Shown: positions 1-5,705 of the stretch, piece after piece | Position numbering within the stretch: position 1 is the stretch's first letter | Layout: the number at the start of each line of letters is the position of its first letter | NCBI GenBank assembly: GCA_945896765.1 | Contig: CAMDEL010000112.1 | Span: 1 to 5,705 of the forward strand | Source: Singulisphaera sp. GP187 | Lineage (GTDB): Bacteria > Planctomycetota > Phycisphaerae > Phycisphaerales > SM1A02 | Length of the DNA stretch: 5,705 bases | Reading direction: 5' to 3' | Program-made: the position numbers and the translations under genes | Notes under the pieces: model-generated | The model's input: only the letters and a program-made list of their open reading frames with translations | What the model was told of the DNA's origin: nothing | Databases searched by the model: none

Positions 1-324
1 ATGCGAATCCAAATCTGCAACCAAGCTGAGCACCTTCGCAGAAATGCGTACGTTCGCAAGGACTTCCTCGGACCACAGTCGAACAACCTCAGGTGCAGGC
101 AGCATCGGACTCTGCATTATGTCCCCACGCCACAACTGCTGTCCTCCAATGGCTTCGATCTTCACCTTCACTGGATCTTGTGGATCTGGAATTTTGCCGA
201 CTCCTTGACCTTTTTCGTCAGGACGCCTGCCAGTCAAATTTTGTGCTTGTGCAAATGCGTGGCAGGACGCAGTGAGAACCACAACGCAGACAAACATTTT
301 TCCGATTGGTGCACTTTGCTTCAT
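1..324 (-). CDS. Exported protein of unknown function, N-terminal part (runs off left edge)
   Basis: Reading leftward from an ATG at 324, the frame is open for 108 codons to the window edge, so the C-terminus is missing. The first 28 residues look like a Sec signal peptide. Lys2 and Lys9 give a basic start, residues 10-21 (MFVCVVVLTASC) form a hydrophobic core, and A23-F24-A25 is a good signal peptidase I site. Cys21 preceded by T-A-S resembles a lipobox only poorly, so a lipoprotein is a weaker alternative. Residues 29-55 are polar and rich in Gly, Pro and Asp; the rest looks like an ordinary globular domain that I do not recognise. The ATG at 324 is chosen because AGGA (333-336) lies 8 nt upstream. 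An in-frame ATG at 351 would add nine residues but has a poorer ribosome site and sits at the expected transcription start. It follows yicC on the same strand after 110 bp and probably has its own promoter. No function can be assigned. Confidence 0.72.
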   Translation of the reverse strand, partial: MKQSAPIGKMFVCVVVLTASCHAFAQAQNLTGRRPDEKGQGVGKIPDPQDPVKVKIEAIGGQQLWRGDIMQSPMLPAPEVVRLWSEEVLANVRISAKVLSLVADLDSH

Positions 325-332
325 GATTCGTG

Positions 333-336
333 TCCT
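333..336 (-). promoter_or_regulatory. Ribosome binding site (AGGA) that decides the start at 324
   Basis: AGGA on the minus strand ends 8 nt before the ATG at 324. It favours this start over the in-frame ATG at 351 and is the clearest Shine-Dalgarno-like site in the window. Confidence 0.45.
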
Positions 337-351
337 ATGTATTGCAGACAT

Positions 352-380
352 AGTTTAGTCAACGCATCTCTCTGCGACAA
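352..380 (-). promoter_or_regulatory. Possible sigma-70-type promoter for the exported-protein gene
   Basis: On the minus strand, TTGTCG (375-380) and TAAACT (352-357) are separated by 17 bp. Each matches four of six bases of the TTGACA and TATAAT consensus. Transcription would begin about 20 nt before the ATG at 324, leaving room for the AGGA ribosome binding site. An overlapping alternative, TTGACT (357-362) with CATAGG (334-339), also has a 17-bp spacer and a better -35 but a poor -10. It would start transcription almost at the start codon. The reading comes from consensus matching by eye, and the promoter rules of this organism are unknown. Confidence 0.3.
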
Positions 381-434
381 AATGGATCCGGCTCGCAATC
401 AGGCGAAAGCTGTACTCGTGCGAGTTCCCCGTCC

Positions 435-1319
435 CTATTCAGCATTCTGCGCCTGCTCCTTGATGCGGTCGATTGCAGTCTTCATTTCGACTACCTGCCG
501 ACTGATTGAAATGTCCGCTGACTTACTGGCAATCGTATTCGCTTCACGCAACAACTCCTGCGCAACGAAATCCATTGTTCGTCCGATTGGTTCTGCGAGT
601 TTTGCATTGAGCAGCGATTCATATTGATCAAGATGCCCAGTTAAGCGCACCAGTTCTTCGGCGATATCGGAACGCTCGCAGAATATTGCAACTTCTCGAA
701 GCAAATCTGCAGGCTCGACAGTCTTGCCAATCTCCGCCAACATTCCATCAATGCGCTGTCGCAATCGAGTTTGATATGCCGCGATGACTTCAGGTACGCG
801 CAGTCGAATTGCCTCGACTCGCGAACGAATGATTGCGCCATATTCAACCAAGTGTTCACGAAGCGCCTCGCCTTCAATTTGGCGCATTGCCATAAGTTTG
901 TCGCATGCTTCATCAAGCAAACGCAGCGCAACTGGGCGGAGGTGTTCAAGAAAAACTGCGCCACCATCTTCGACAACAACACCTGGAAGAAGCAGTAACT
1001 GGCCACGATCAATACGCGATGCTTCTTCTGATCCAAGTGCAGCGGTGAGTTGTGCGAGATACTCATTCAAGCGAACGCCGTTGATGCGTGTCGTTATTTG
1101 CGCTGCAGCATTGGAAATTCGCACTGTCACGATGACACTGCCACGAACAAGGCGACGCGATACGTGTGCTTCAATATCTGCTTCAAGAACAGTGAAATCT
1201 TCAGGCACTCGAAGCGTGCACTTGAAATGTCGATTATTGACAGAACGTACTTCGACTGCGACAAGCGCTCCATCGAGCTCGGCTTGTGCGATGCCGAACC
1301 CGGTCATCGATCGAATCAT
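435..1319 (-). CDS. yicC: YicC/YloC-family endoribonuclease-type protein
   Basis: Complete 294-residue protein, the usual length for the family, ATG start and TAG stop. It opens with the family hallmark MIRSMTGFG and then EVRSVNNRHF (about residues 23-32), both from the YicC-like N-terminal domain. The C-terminal DUF1732 block (about 246-294) carries the typical MDFVAQELLREANTIASKS, followed by ISRQVVEMKTAIDRIKEQ and QN near the end. Family knowledge: E. coli YicC and B. subtilis YloC are cytoplasmic proteins linked to RNA turnover; E. coli YicC has been reported as an endoribonuclease affecting a small RNA. The targets in this organism are unknown. The start lies 6 bp beyond the secG stop, so the two genes are almost certainly cotranscribed and perhaps translationally coupled. 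The only purine-rich stretch upstream (GGCGGAAAG, inside the end of secG) is about 12 nt from the ATG and is a weak ribosome site. In many bacteria gmk follows yicC; here the next gene is an exported protein instead. Confidence 0.93.
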   Translation of the reverse strand: MIRSMTGFGIAQAELDGALVAVEVRSVNNRHFKCTLRVPEDFTVLEADIEAHVSRRLVRGSVIVTVRISNAAAQITTRINGVRLNEYLAQLTAALGSEEASRIDRGQLLLLPGVVVEDGGAVFLEHLRPVALRLLDEACDKLMAMRQIEGEALREHLVEYGAIIRSRVEAIRLRVPEVIAAYQTRLRQRIDGMLAEIGKTVEPADLLREVAIFCERSDIAEELVRLTGHLDQYESLLNAKLAEPIGRTMDFVAQELLREANTIASKSADISISRQVVEMKTAIDRIKEQAQNAE

Positions 1320-1325
1320 TGGGGA

Positions 1326-1829
1326 TTACGGCTTTCCGCCAGCAGGCGCTTCTGGTGCTGGTGCTTCTGGTGCTGGTGCTGGTGCTTCTGGTGCTGCCGG
1401 AGCAGTCAATGATTGATTCGCTGCTGGAACCGAGTCAGCAGCAGGTGCTGGCGCAGTCAGCGGGGCATTCGATGCTGGAGTTGTCGGAGTCGTTCCAGTT
1501 GGTGTGACAGTTGTCTTTGTTGGATCGGTCGGCAGAAGTCCGGGTTCGATCATCTGTTCTTCAGTTTGGGTACCTTGAGATGAATTTTGATTGTCAACCA
1601 CATTGAGACCAATCGCAACGAGGAGGTAAAGCGCAAACGCACCCATCGTGAGATATGTCAAGACATCTCCGGTACGACCGCCGAATGCTGTGTCGGTTCC
1701 TCCACCCGAAGCGCCACCAAATGCCTGTGCCAACCCGCCACCTTGCGGACGCTGCACCAAAATCACAAGCACCAAAATGACGCTAGACAAGATGAAGAGG
1801 ACGGTAAGAATCGAAAACCACATGCTCAT
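1326..1829 (-). CDS. secG: SecG, preprotein translocase subunit, with long Ala/Pro-rich C-terminal tail
   Basis: SecG is the small membrane subunit of the SecYEG channel and assists SecA-driven export across the inner membrane. The predicted protein has 167 residues. Helix 1 spans about residues 4-26 and ends in VQRPQGGGLAQAFGG. The conserved Gly-rich loop GGGTDTAFGGRTGDVLTYLT (about 42-61) follows, then helix 2 (about 57-77). This two-helix layout and loop are diagnostic. Residues 78-167 are a low-complexity tail, Thr/Pro-rich and then Ala/Pro/Glu-rich, which makes the protein much longer than the 110-residue E. coli SecG. With the known E. coli topology the tail would lie in the periplasm; that placement is inferred. 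I chose the ATG at 1829 because helix 1 follows at once and it clears the tpiA stop by 22 bp. The frame also extends to a TTG at 1865, but that start would overlap tpiA and add 12 polar residues. It is the middle gene of a tpiA-secG-yicC run. Confidence 0.92.
   Translation of the reverse strand: MSMWFSILTVLFILSSVILVLVILVQRPQGGGLAQAFGGASGGGTDTAFGGRTGDVLTYLTMGAFALYLLVAIGLNVVDNQNSSQGTQTEEQMIEPGLLPTDPTKTTVTPTGTTPTTPASNAPLTAPAPAADSVPAANQSLTAPAAPEAPAPAPEAPAPEAPAGGKP
1345..1395 (-). repeat. Short tandem repeat coding for the SecG Ala-Pro-Glu tail
   Basis: On the plus strand, GGTGCT hexamers are broken up by TTCT in units of unequal length: 1345-1353 (GGCGCTTCT), 1354-1368, 1369-1389, then a last GGTGCT at 1390-1395. 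On the coding strand this gives alternating Ala-Pro and Glu-Ala-Pro steps near the end of SecG. All units keep the reading frame (multiples of three). The differing number of GGTGCT copies per unit suggests growth by replication slippage. Confidence 0.8.
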
Positions 1830-1851
1830 TGGATTATTCCACTCGGCCGGA

Positions 1852-2631
1852 TTATCCGGTCGCAATTCCGATCATTGCCGAAGAACAAATGGAAAGAAAG
1901 TCAGTTGGCTTCAACGAAGCTCCACCAATCAATCCACCGTCAACTCCTGGCGCAGCGAAGATCGTCTTCGCGTTGACAGGCACTACCGATCCGCCATACA
2001 CAATGCGGATCCCAGAGGCGAGTTCCGAATTATAGCGTGAACCAATAAAACCCCGTATCACCCCGTGAGCCTCCTCTGCATCGTCCGCAGTCGCGGCAAC
2101 GCCCGTGCCAATCGCCCAAACGGGTTCGTATGCAATCACGACTCGAGCCAAAGCATCGGCGGGAATGCACTCAAATGCGCTTGCGAGTTGGTCAAGAACA
2201 ACTTTATGCGCATGTCCAGTGGTTCGTTGAACCAAAGTCTCGCCAACGCAGAGGACAACCGATAATCCGCTCTCGATTGCCATAGCGAATTTTTCTGCCA
2301 CTAAAGAATCAGCTTCGCCGAGGCGATGACGCCGCTCAGAATGACCAACGAGGACCCACTTCACGCCAAGATCCAAAAGCATTTCTGCGCTGACTTCACC
2401 AGTCAATGGACCGTTGACTTCGCTCGACACATCTTGCGCGCCCAGAGCGATGGAACTCCCATCGATCACTCGACCAACGGACTGTAAATATGGATACGGA
2501 GGAAAAACGACGACATCGATTGCGTCACTTCCGTGTTTCAACTCTGTTGCCAAGGCCGATGCAAGAGCCGTCCCCGATTCGAGGTCCGTATTCATCTTCC
2601 AATTTCCGCCAACGAATGGACGACGCGTCAT
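1852..2631 (-). CDS. tpiA: Triosephosphate isomerase
   Basis: Cytoplasmic glycolytic and gluconeogenic enzyme that interconverts dihydroxyacetone phosphate and glyceraldehyde 3-phosphate. The 259-residue length is normal for a bacterial TIM barrel and all key elements are present. GGNWKMN at residues 8-14 carries the catalytic Lys12, and GHSERR places the catalytic His at 97. CVGE is at 128-131, and AYEPVWAIGTG places the general base Glu at 169 and begins the mobile loop 6. The phosphate-gripping YGGSV (212-216) and GGLIGGASL (232-240) close the barrel. The ATG at 2631 puts the first beta strand (RPFVGGNWKMN) at the right distance from the start. The frame is open further upstream to 2781, but that part overlaps alaS and resembles nothing in the family. 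No Shine-Dalgarno sequence precedes the ATG. It is the first gene of a tpiA-secG-yicC run, 22 bp from secG, and divergent from alaS. Confidence 0.97.
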   Translation of the reverse strand: MTRRPFVGGNWKMNTDLESGTALASALATELKHGSDAIDVVVFPPYPYLQSVGRVIDGSSIALGAQDVSSEVNGPLTGEVSAEMLLDLGVKWVLVGHSERRHRLGEADSLVAEKFAMAIESGLSVVLCVGETLVQRTTGHAHKVVLDQLASAFECIPADALARVVIAYEPVWAIGTGVAATADDAEEAHGVIRGFIGSRYNSELASGIRIVYGGSVVPVNAKTIFAAPGVDGGLIGGASLKPTDFLSICSSAMIGIATG

Positions 2632-2690
2632 GGGGTCGGATGTTACGGGCGAAACAAATTCGTGGCACAATTGCGTAGACTTCCCTCCCA
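2632..2690. promoter_or_regulatory. Divergent intergenic region between tpiA and alaS
   Basis: These 59 bp must hold the start signals for both the leftward tpiA-secG-yicC unit and rightward alaS, unless a promoter lies inside a coding region. Neither gene has a recognisable Shine-Dalgarno sequence: the bases before alaS are pyrimidine-rich (CTTCCCTCCCA) and those before tpiA are ACATCCGACCCC. Candidate promoter boxes are weak. Rightward, TTACGG (2643-2648) and CACAAT (2666-2671) have a 17-bp spacer, which would leave only about a 12-nt leader. Leftward, the best is a TTGTGC/TAACAT pair with a 19-bp spacer. I see no clear operator palindrome or T-box-like structure, and there is no room for a riboswitch leader. 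Confidence 0.5.
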
Positions 2691-5537
2691 ATGCGCGCTG
2701 CAGACATTCGAACCGCATACATCGATTTCTTCCGCAACAAAGCGGCGCACACATTTGTGCAAGGAAGTCCCGTCGTGCCATACGACGATCCCACGCTGCT
2801 CTTTACGAATGCGGGGATGAATCAATTCAAGGATGTCTTTCTTGGTCGAGGAACTCGGCCATACACGCGCGCAGTCAATTCGCAGAAATGCATTCGCGCT
2901 GGTGGAAAGCACAACGATCTTGAAGATGTTGGAAACGACGTCTATCACCATACTTTTTTCGAGATGCTCGGCAATTGGTCATTCGGTGATTACTTCAAAG
3001 AAGAATCCATTGCGTGGGGATGGGAATTGCTCACTGGAACATTTGGATTGAATCCCGATCGAATCTATGCAACATATTTCGGCGGTGATGCAAAGGCAGG
3101 ACTGGAACCCGACACGGAAGCGCGTGCGATTTGGCTGCGCTTTCTTCCTGAAAATCATGTGATTCCTGGCTCGATGAAAGATAATTTCTGGGAGATGGGT
3201 GAAAGCGGTCCATGCGGTCCATGTTCCGAAATTCATTTCGATCGCATTGGCGGACGCAACGCTGCTGCGCTGGTGAATTCTGGCGATCCAGATGTCTTAG
3301 AAATTTGGAATCACGTTTTCATTCAGTTCAATCGTGAAACTGATGGGACACTGAAGCAACTTCCCGCACGACATGTCGATACCGGTATGGGACTGGAAAG
3401 ACTGGTGAGTGTGATTCAAGGCAAGCGATCAAATTATGACACGGATCTTTGGTCGCCGATTTTTTCCGCAATCCACGAAGTGACAGGAGCGCGACCGTAT
3501 GGCGGCGTCTTGAACGATCACATCGATATCGCATACAGAGTGATCGCCGATCATGTCCGATGCTTGACCGCAGCGGCATGCGATGGCGCTGGCCCTGGAA
3601 ACGAAGGAAGAAATTATGTTCTGCGCCGCATCATTCGACGAGCCGCGCGTCATGGACGACAAACTCTTGGCATGGATCGTCCATTTGTTTTTGAACTTGT
3701 TCCCGCGGTTGTTGAAACTTTGGGAAAAGCCTTTCCAGAAATTCTTGCGGGAGCAAAGAAAGCGACCGACATCATTCGTGCGGAAGAAGAACTCTTCGGT
3801 CGCACGCTCGGACGAGGAATCGCTCTCTTTGACGAATCCGCCACGCGCGGCGCCACAGCAAAACCTCCACGCATCGCTGCAGAAGATGCGTTTCGCTTGC
3901 ATGACACGTGGGGATTCCCAATTGATCTGACTCAGGTCATGGCAAGCGAACGAGGAATGCAAATTGATCTCGATGGTTACAAAACTCTGATGGAACGCGC
4001 GCGCGAAACGAGTCGAGCCGTTGCAAGCGACGCGCCTCAATTGGAATTGACGCCAGATGCGATTGCAAAACTTGCCACGCTGCATGTGCACGCGACAGAT
4101 GACACTTCTCGTGACGGTGGTCGACCGATGCGAGCGCATGTCGCTGCGATTTGGGATGGAAAAGATTTTCTCCCATCAGTTTCAGTTGGGCAGACAATTG
4201 GAATCGTGCTGGATAAAACCTGTTTTTATGCTGAATCCGGTGGTCAAGAAGCAGACCACGGTGATATTCGCGCTGGACATATCGATGGCGGCGGCGCAAT
4301 TGGAGATGGCAACGCAATTGGTTCGCATGGCGTATTCCAAGTCAGCAATGTTCAGAAGTTTGGCGATTACATCCTGCACATTGGCCAAGTGCACTCTGGA
4401 ATCATGCGTACAGGCGATGCGGCAGAGATTGCGCTGCGCCATAGTCGACGCGAAGCGATTCAAGCAAATCACACTGCAACACATCTCTTGAATCTCGCAC
4501 TGCGCGAAGTGGTCGGAGATGATGTGCAACAGCGCGGATCACTCGTTGCTCCAGATCGGCTTCGATTTGACTATTCAGGATCGGCGGCTCTTTCCCCCGC
4601 CGACGCCGTGCGTGTCGAAAACATTGTAAATGAAGCGATTTCGCGCAAACTTCCAGTGCATATCGCCACGGTCGACCTTGCAAAGGCGCGTGCAATCAAT
4701 GGTGTGCGCGCGGTCTTTGGCGAGCAATACCCAGATCCAGTTCGAGTGGTGTGCGTTGGATCAACGATCGAAGCGCTGCTCGCAGCACCAAGCGATCCAC
4801 GGTGGAAGGAATTGTCCACAGAGTTTTGCGGAGGCACACATTTACAAACGACTGCTGAAGCTGGCTCTTTCGTGCTGCTTTCAGAAGGAGCTTCATCCGC
4901 AGGCGTTCGCCGATGTTTCGGATTGACAGGAGCCGCCGCGCGCGCCGCAAAGGATTCCGCTGTCGAACTCAATCGTCGCATCGATGCAGTTGCATCGCTT
5001 GACGGCGACGCGATGCTCGCTGAAGTTGCGGAGATCGCACGATTGGAAACAACGCTTGCCATCGGCATCGTTGCTCGTCGAAATGCTTTGCCACGAATTG
5101 AAGCTTTGCGCGAACGCGCGAAAGATGCGCGCAAACAACTAGAAGGAGCGACACGCGATGGCGCTCTTGCACAAGTGAATGAAATCGTGCAGAAACACAA
5201 TGCAGGCGATGTCACCAAGCCACTCATTGCAATTCTGACAGGAGCAAATCCTGCAGCGCTGATTGCAGCGATCGATTCCGCACGCACTCGTTTGAGCGAT
5301 ACTCCAATCTTGTTCTTGAGTCCCGATGAAGCCAACTCGAAAGTTGCGATTGTTGCGACAAGCCCAAAGTCTGCGATTGCACGGGGAATCAACGCTGGTG
5401 AATGGGTCAAGGTCACGGCACTTGCGTGCGGAGGGTCTGGCGGTGGAAAACCAGATATGGCGCAAGCTGGCGGAAAAGATCCATCAAAAATCAATGATGC
5501 AGTTGCTGCGGCGGTTGCATTTGCCAATCGTCCTTGA
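2691..5537 (+). CDS. alaS: Alanyl-tRNA synthetase, eukaryote-like subtype
   Basis: Cytoplasmic class II enzyme that charges tRNA-Ala with alanine and hydrolyses mischarged Ser/Gly-tRNA. It is complete, with 948 residues against about 875 in E. coli and 968 in human. The catalytic core begins PTLLFTNAGMNQFKDVFLG (34-52). CIRAGGKHNDLEDVG (67-81) includes the ATP-contacting Arg69, and HHTFFEMLGNWSFGDYFK (86-103) follows. NFWEMGESGPCGPCSEIHFD is at 165-184, and motif 3, DTGMGLERL, starts at Asp230. The tRNA-binding segment has YVLRRIIRRAARHG (309-322). The editing domain has both zinc-site pairs, His594/His598 (HTATH) and Cys713/His717 (CGGTH). A charged helical linker (about 755-835) leads to a C-Ala domain ending in GGGKPDMAQAGGKDP (917-931). 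The start is fixed: an in-frame TAG at 2676-2678 leaves no earlier start, and the N-terminus IRTAYIDFF matches the family. There is no Shine-Dalgarno sequence. Gly-rich residues 529-548 look like a small loop insertion in the editing region. The gene is monocistronic here. Confidence 0.98.
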   Translation: MRAADIRTAYIDFFRNKAAHTFVQGSPVVPYDDPTLLFTNAGMNQFKDVFLGRGTRPYTRAVNSQKCIRAGGKHNDLEDVGNDVYHHTFFEMLGNWSFGDYFKEESIAWGWELLTGTFGLNPDRIYATYFGGDAKAGLEPDTEARAIWLRFLPENHVIPGSMKDNFWEMGESGPCGPCSEIHFDRIGGRNAAALVNSGDPDVLEIWNHVFIQFNRETDGTLKQLPARHVDTGMGLERLVSVIQGKRSNYDTDLWSPIFSAIHEVTGARPYGGVLNDHIDIAYRVIADHVRCLTAAACDGAGPGNEGRNYVLRRIIRRAARHGRQTLGMDRPFVFELVPAVVETLGKAFPEILAGAKKATDIIRAEEELFGRTLGRGIALFDESATRGATAKPPRIAAEDAFRLHDTWGFPIDLTQVMASERGMQIDLDGYKTLMERARETSRAVASDAPQLELTPDAIAKLATLHVHATDDTSRDGGRPMRAHVAAIWDGKDFLPSVSVGQTIGIVLDKTCFYAESGGQEADHGDIRAGHIDGGGAIGDGNAIGSHGVFQVSNVQKFGDYILHIGQVHSGIMRTGDAAEIALRHSRREAIQANHTATHLLNLALREVVGDDVQQRGSLVAPDRLRFDYSGSAALSPADAVRVENIVNEAISRKLPVHIATVDLAKARAINGVRAVFGEQYPDPVRVVCVGSTIEALLAAPSDPRWKELSTEFCGGTHLQTTAEAGSFVLLSEGASSAGVRRCFGLTGAAARAAKDSAVELNRRIDAVASLDGDAMLAEVAEIARLETTLAIGIVARRNALPRIEALRERAKDARKQLEGATRDGALAQVNEIVQKHNAGDVTKPLIAILTGANPAALIAAIDSARTRLSDTPILFLSPDEANSKVAIVATSPKSAIARGINAGEWVKVTALACGGSGGGKPDMAQAGGKDPSKINDAVAAAVAFANRP

Positions 5538-5543
5538 AATAGA

Positions 5544-5705
5544 TCACATCCCGCGGCGCCATCTCGCCATACCGCCTAAAGAAATGACGGCACAGACGAG
5601 ACCTACCAATGCAATCGATCCGATCGCAGCGAATTGATCCGCAATAGACCCACCTCGCCACAAAGGACCTTCGAGCGCTGAGATCGCCCAACGGAATGGA
5701 CTCAC
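5544..5705 (-). CDS. C-terminal end of a membrane protein, probably an ABC-2-type permease (runs off right edge)
   Basis: On the minus strand one frame is open from the window edge to a TGA at 5546-5544, giving 53 residues. They begin VSPFRWAISALEGPLWRGG and continue with a polar linker, SIADQF. A hydrophobic segment, AAIGSIALVGLVCAVISL, makes a single membrane helix, and the protein ends with a basic MARWRRGM. A Ser-Pro-x-x-Trp-Ala-x-x-Ala-Leu motif, a short linker, a last helix and an Arg-rich tail are typical of the extreme C-terminus of ABC-2 (including ABCG-like) permeases. This is family resemblance judged by eye on a short fragment. The GTG at the edge is probably an internal valine codon. 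The gene converges on alaS with 6 bp between the stops and no hairpin, so readthrough between the two is possible. Another membrane protein with a C-terminal helix cannot be excluded. Confidence 0.6.
   Translation of the reverse strand: MSPFRWAISALEGPLWRGGSIADQFAAIGSIALVGLVCAVISLGGMARWRRGM

Noticed and set aside
414..425. Perfect 12-bp palindrome ACTCGTGCGAGT just after the yicC stop, considered as a terminator
   Set aside because: The stem would need a 2-nt loop, or shrink to 4 bp with a 4-nt loop, and no T-run follows on the minus strand.
1..627. 208-codon plus-strand open frame at the left edge
   Set aside because: It is antisense to the signal-peptide gene and the end of yicC. The product is Cys/His-rich without a zinc-site pattern or known domain.
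784..1416. 210-codon open frame on the plus strand across yicC and the end of secG
   Set aside because: It is antisense to two recognised genes. Its Ser/Arg/Ala-rich product and Gly-Ala end simply mirror the secG repeat.
1830..1865. TTG start at 1865 for secG
   Set aside because: It would overlap the tpiA stop and place 12 polar residues before helix 1. The ATG at 1829 fits SecG better.
2632..2781. N-terminal 50-codon extension of tpiA
   Set aside because: It would overlap the alaS start by 91 bp. It does not resemble triosephosphate isomerase, whose first beta strand begins right after the ATG at 2631.
3429..4139. 236-codon minus-strand open frame inside alaS
   Set aside because: It lies opposite conserved AlaRS core sequence and its product has no recognisable family features.
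4571..5527. 318-codon open frame on the minus strand inside alaS
   Set aside because: It lies wholly opposite a well-conserved alaS. The product is a low-complexity Ala/Ser/Arg-rich sequence with no recognisable domain, as expected from the codon bias of the sense gene.
5491..5691. 66-codon minus-strand frame at the right edge
   Set aside because: It is in a different frame from the permease-like reading and overlaps the end of alaS. Its Arg/Cys-rich product looks like a shadow.

Overview
The window (5,705 bp, roughly 50% GC by eye) is a compact stretch of bacterial chromosome carrying housekeeping genes. The best guess for the host is a Planctomycetota-type bacterium, possibly a Phycisphaerae relative. 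This rests on the tpiA-secG order, a long Ala/Pro-rich SecG tail, weak or absent Shine-Dalgarno sequences, and an alanyl-tRNA synthetase with the catalytic and editing signatures shared with eukaryotic cytosolic AlaRS. The phylum is an inference from remembered family features, not a computed result.

Layout, left to right. (1) 1-324, minus strand: the N-terminal 108 codons of an unrecognised exported protein with a signal peptide; it runs off the left edge. (2) 325-434: a 110-bp gap holding a plausible promoter and an AGGA ribosome binding site for that gene. (3) 435-1319, minus: a YicC/YloC-family endoribonuclease-type protein. (4) 1326-1829, minus: SecG, with two membrane helices and an unusually long low-complexity C-terminal tail. 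(5) 1852-2631, minus: triosephosphate isomerase. (6) 2632-2690: a 59-bp divergent intergenic region. (7) 2691-5537, plus: a complete 948-residue alanyl-tRNA synthetase. (8) 5544-5705, minus: the C-terminal 53 codons of a membrane protein, probably an ABC-2-type permease, which runs off the right edge and converges on alaS with 6 bp between the stop codons.

tpiA, secG and yicC lie on the same strand with gaps of 22 and 6 bp and are very likely one transcript starting in the 59-bp region. They serve unrelated functions (glycolysis, protein export, RNA metabolism), a common kind of housekeeping linkage. alaS is transcribed away from them out of the same short region.

I found no mobile element, CRISPR array, tRNA, rRNA, phage gene or defence island. 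I do not see a previously undescribed system here. The points most worth a second look are the eukaryote-like AlaRS, the repeat-built SecG tail, the lack of Shine-Dalgarno sequences at the divergent tpiA/alaS pair, and the two partial genes at the edges.
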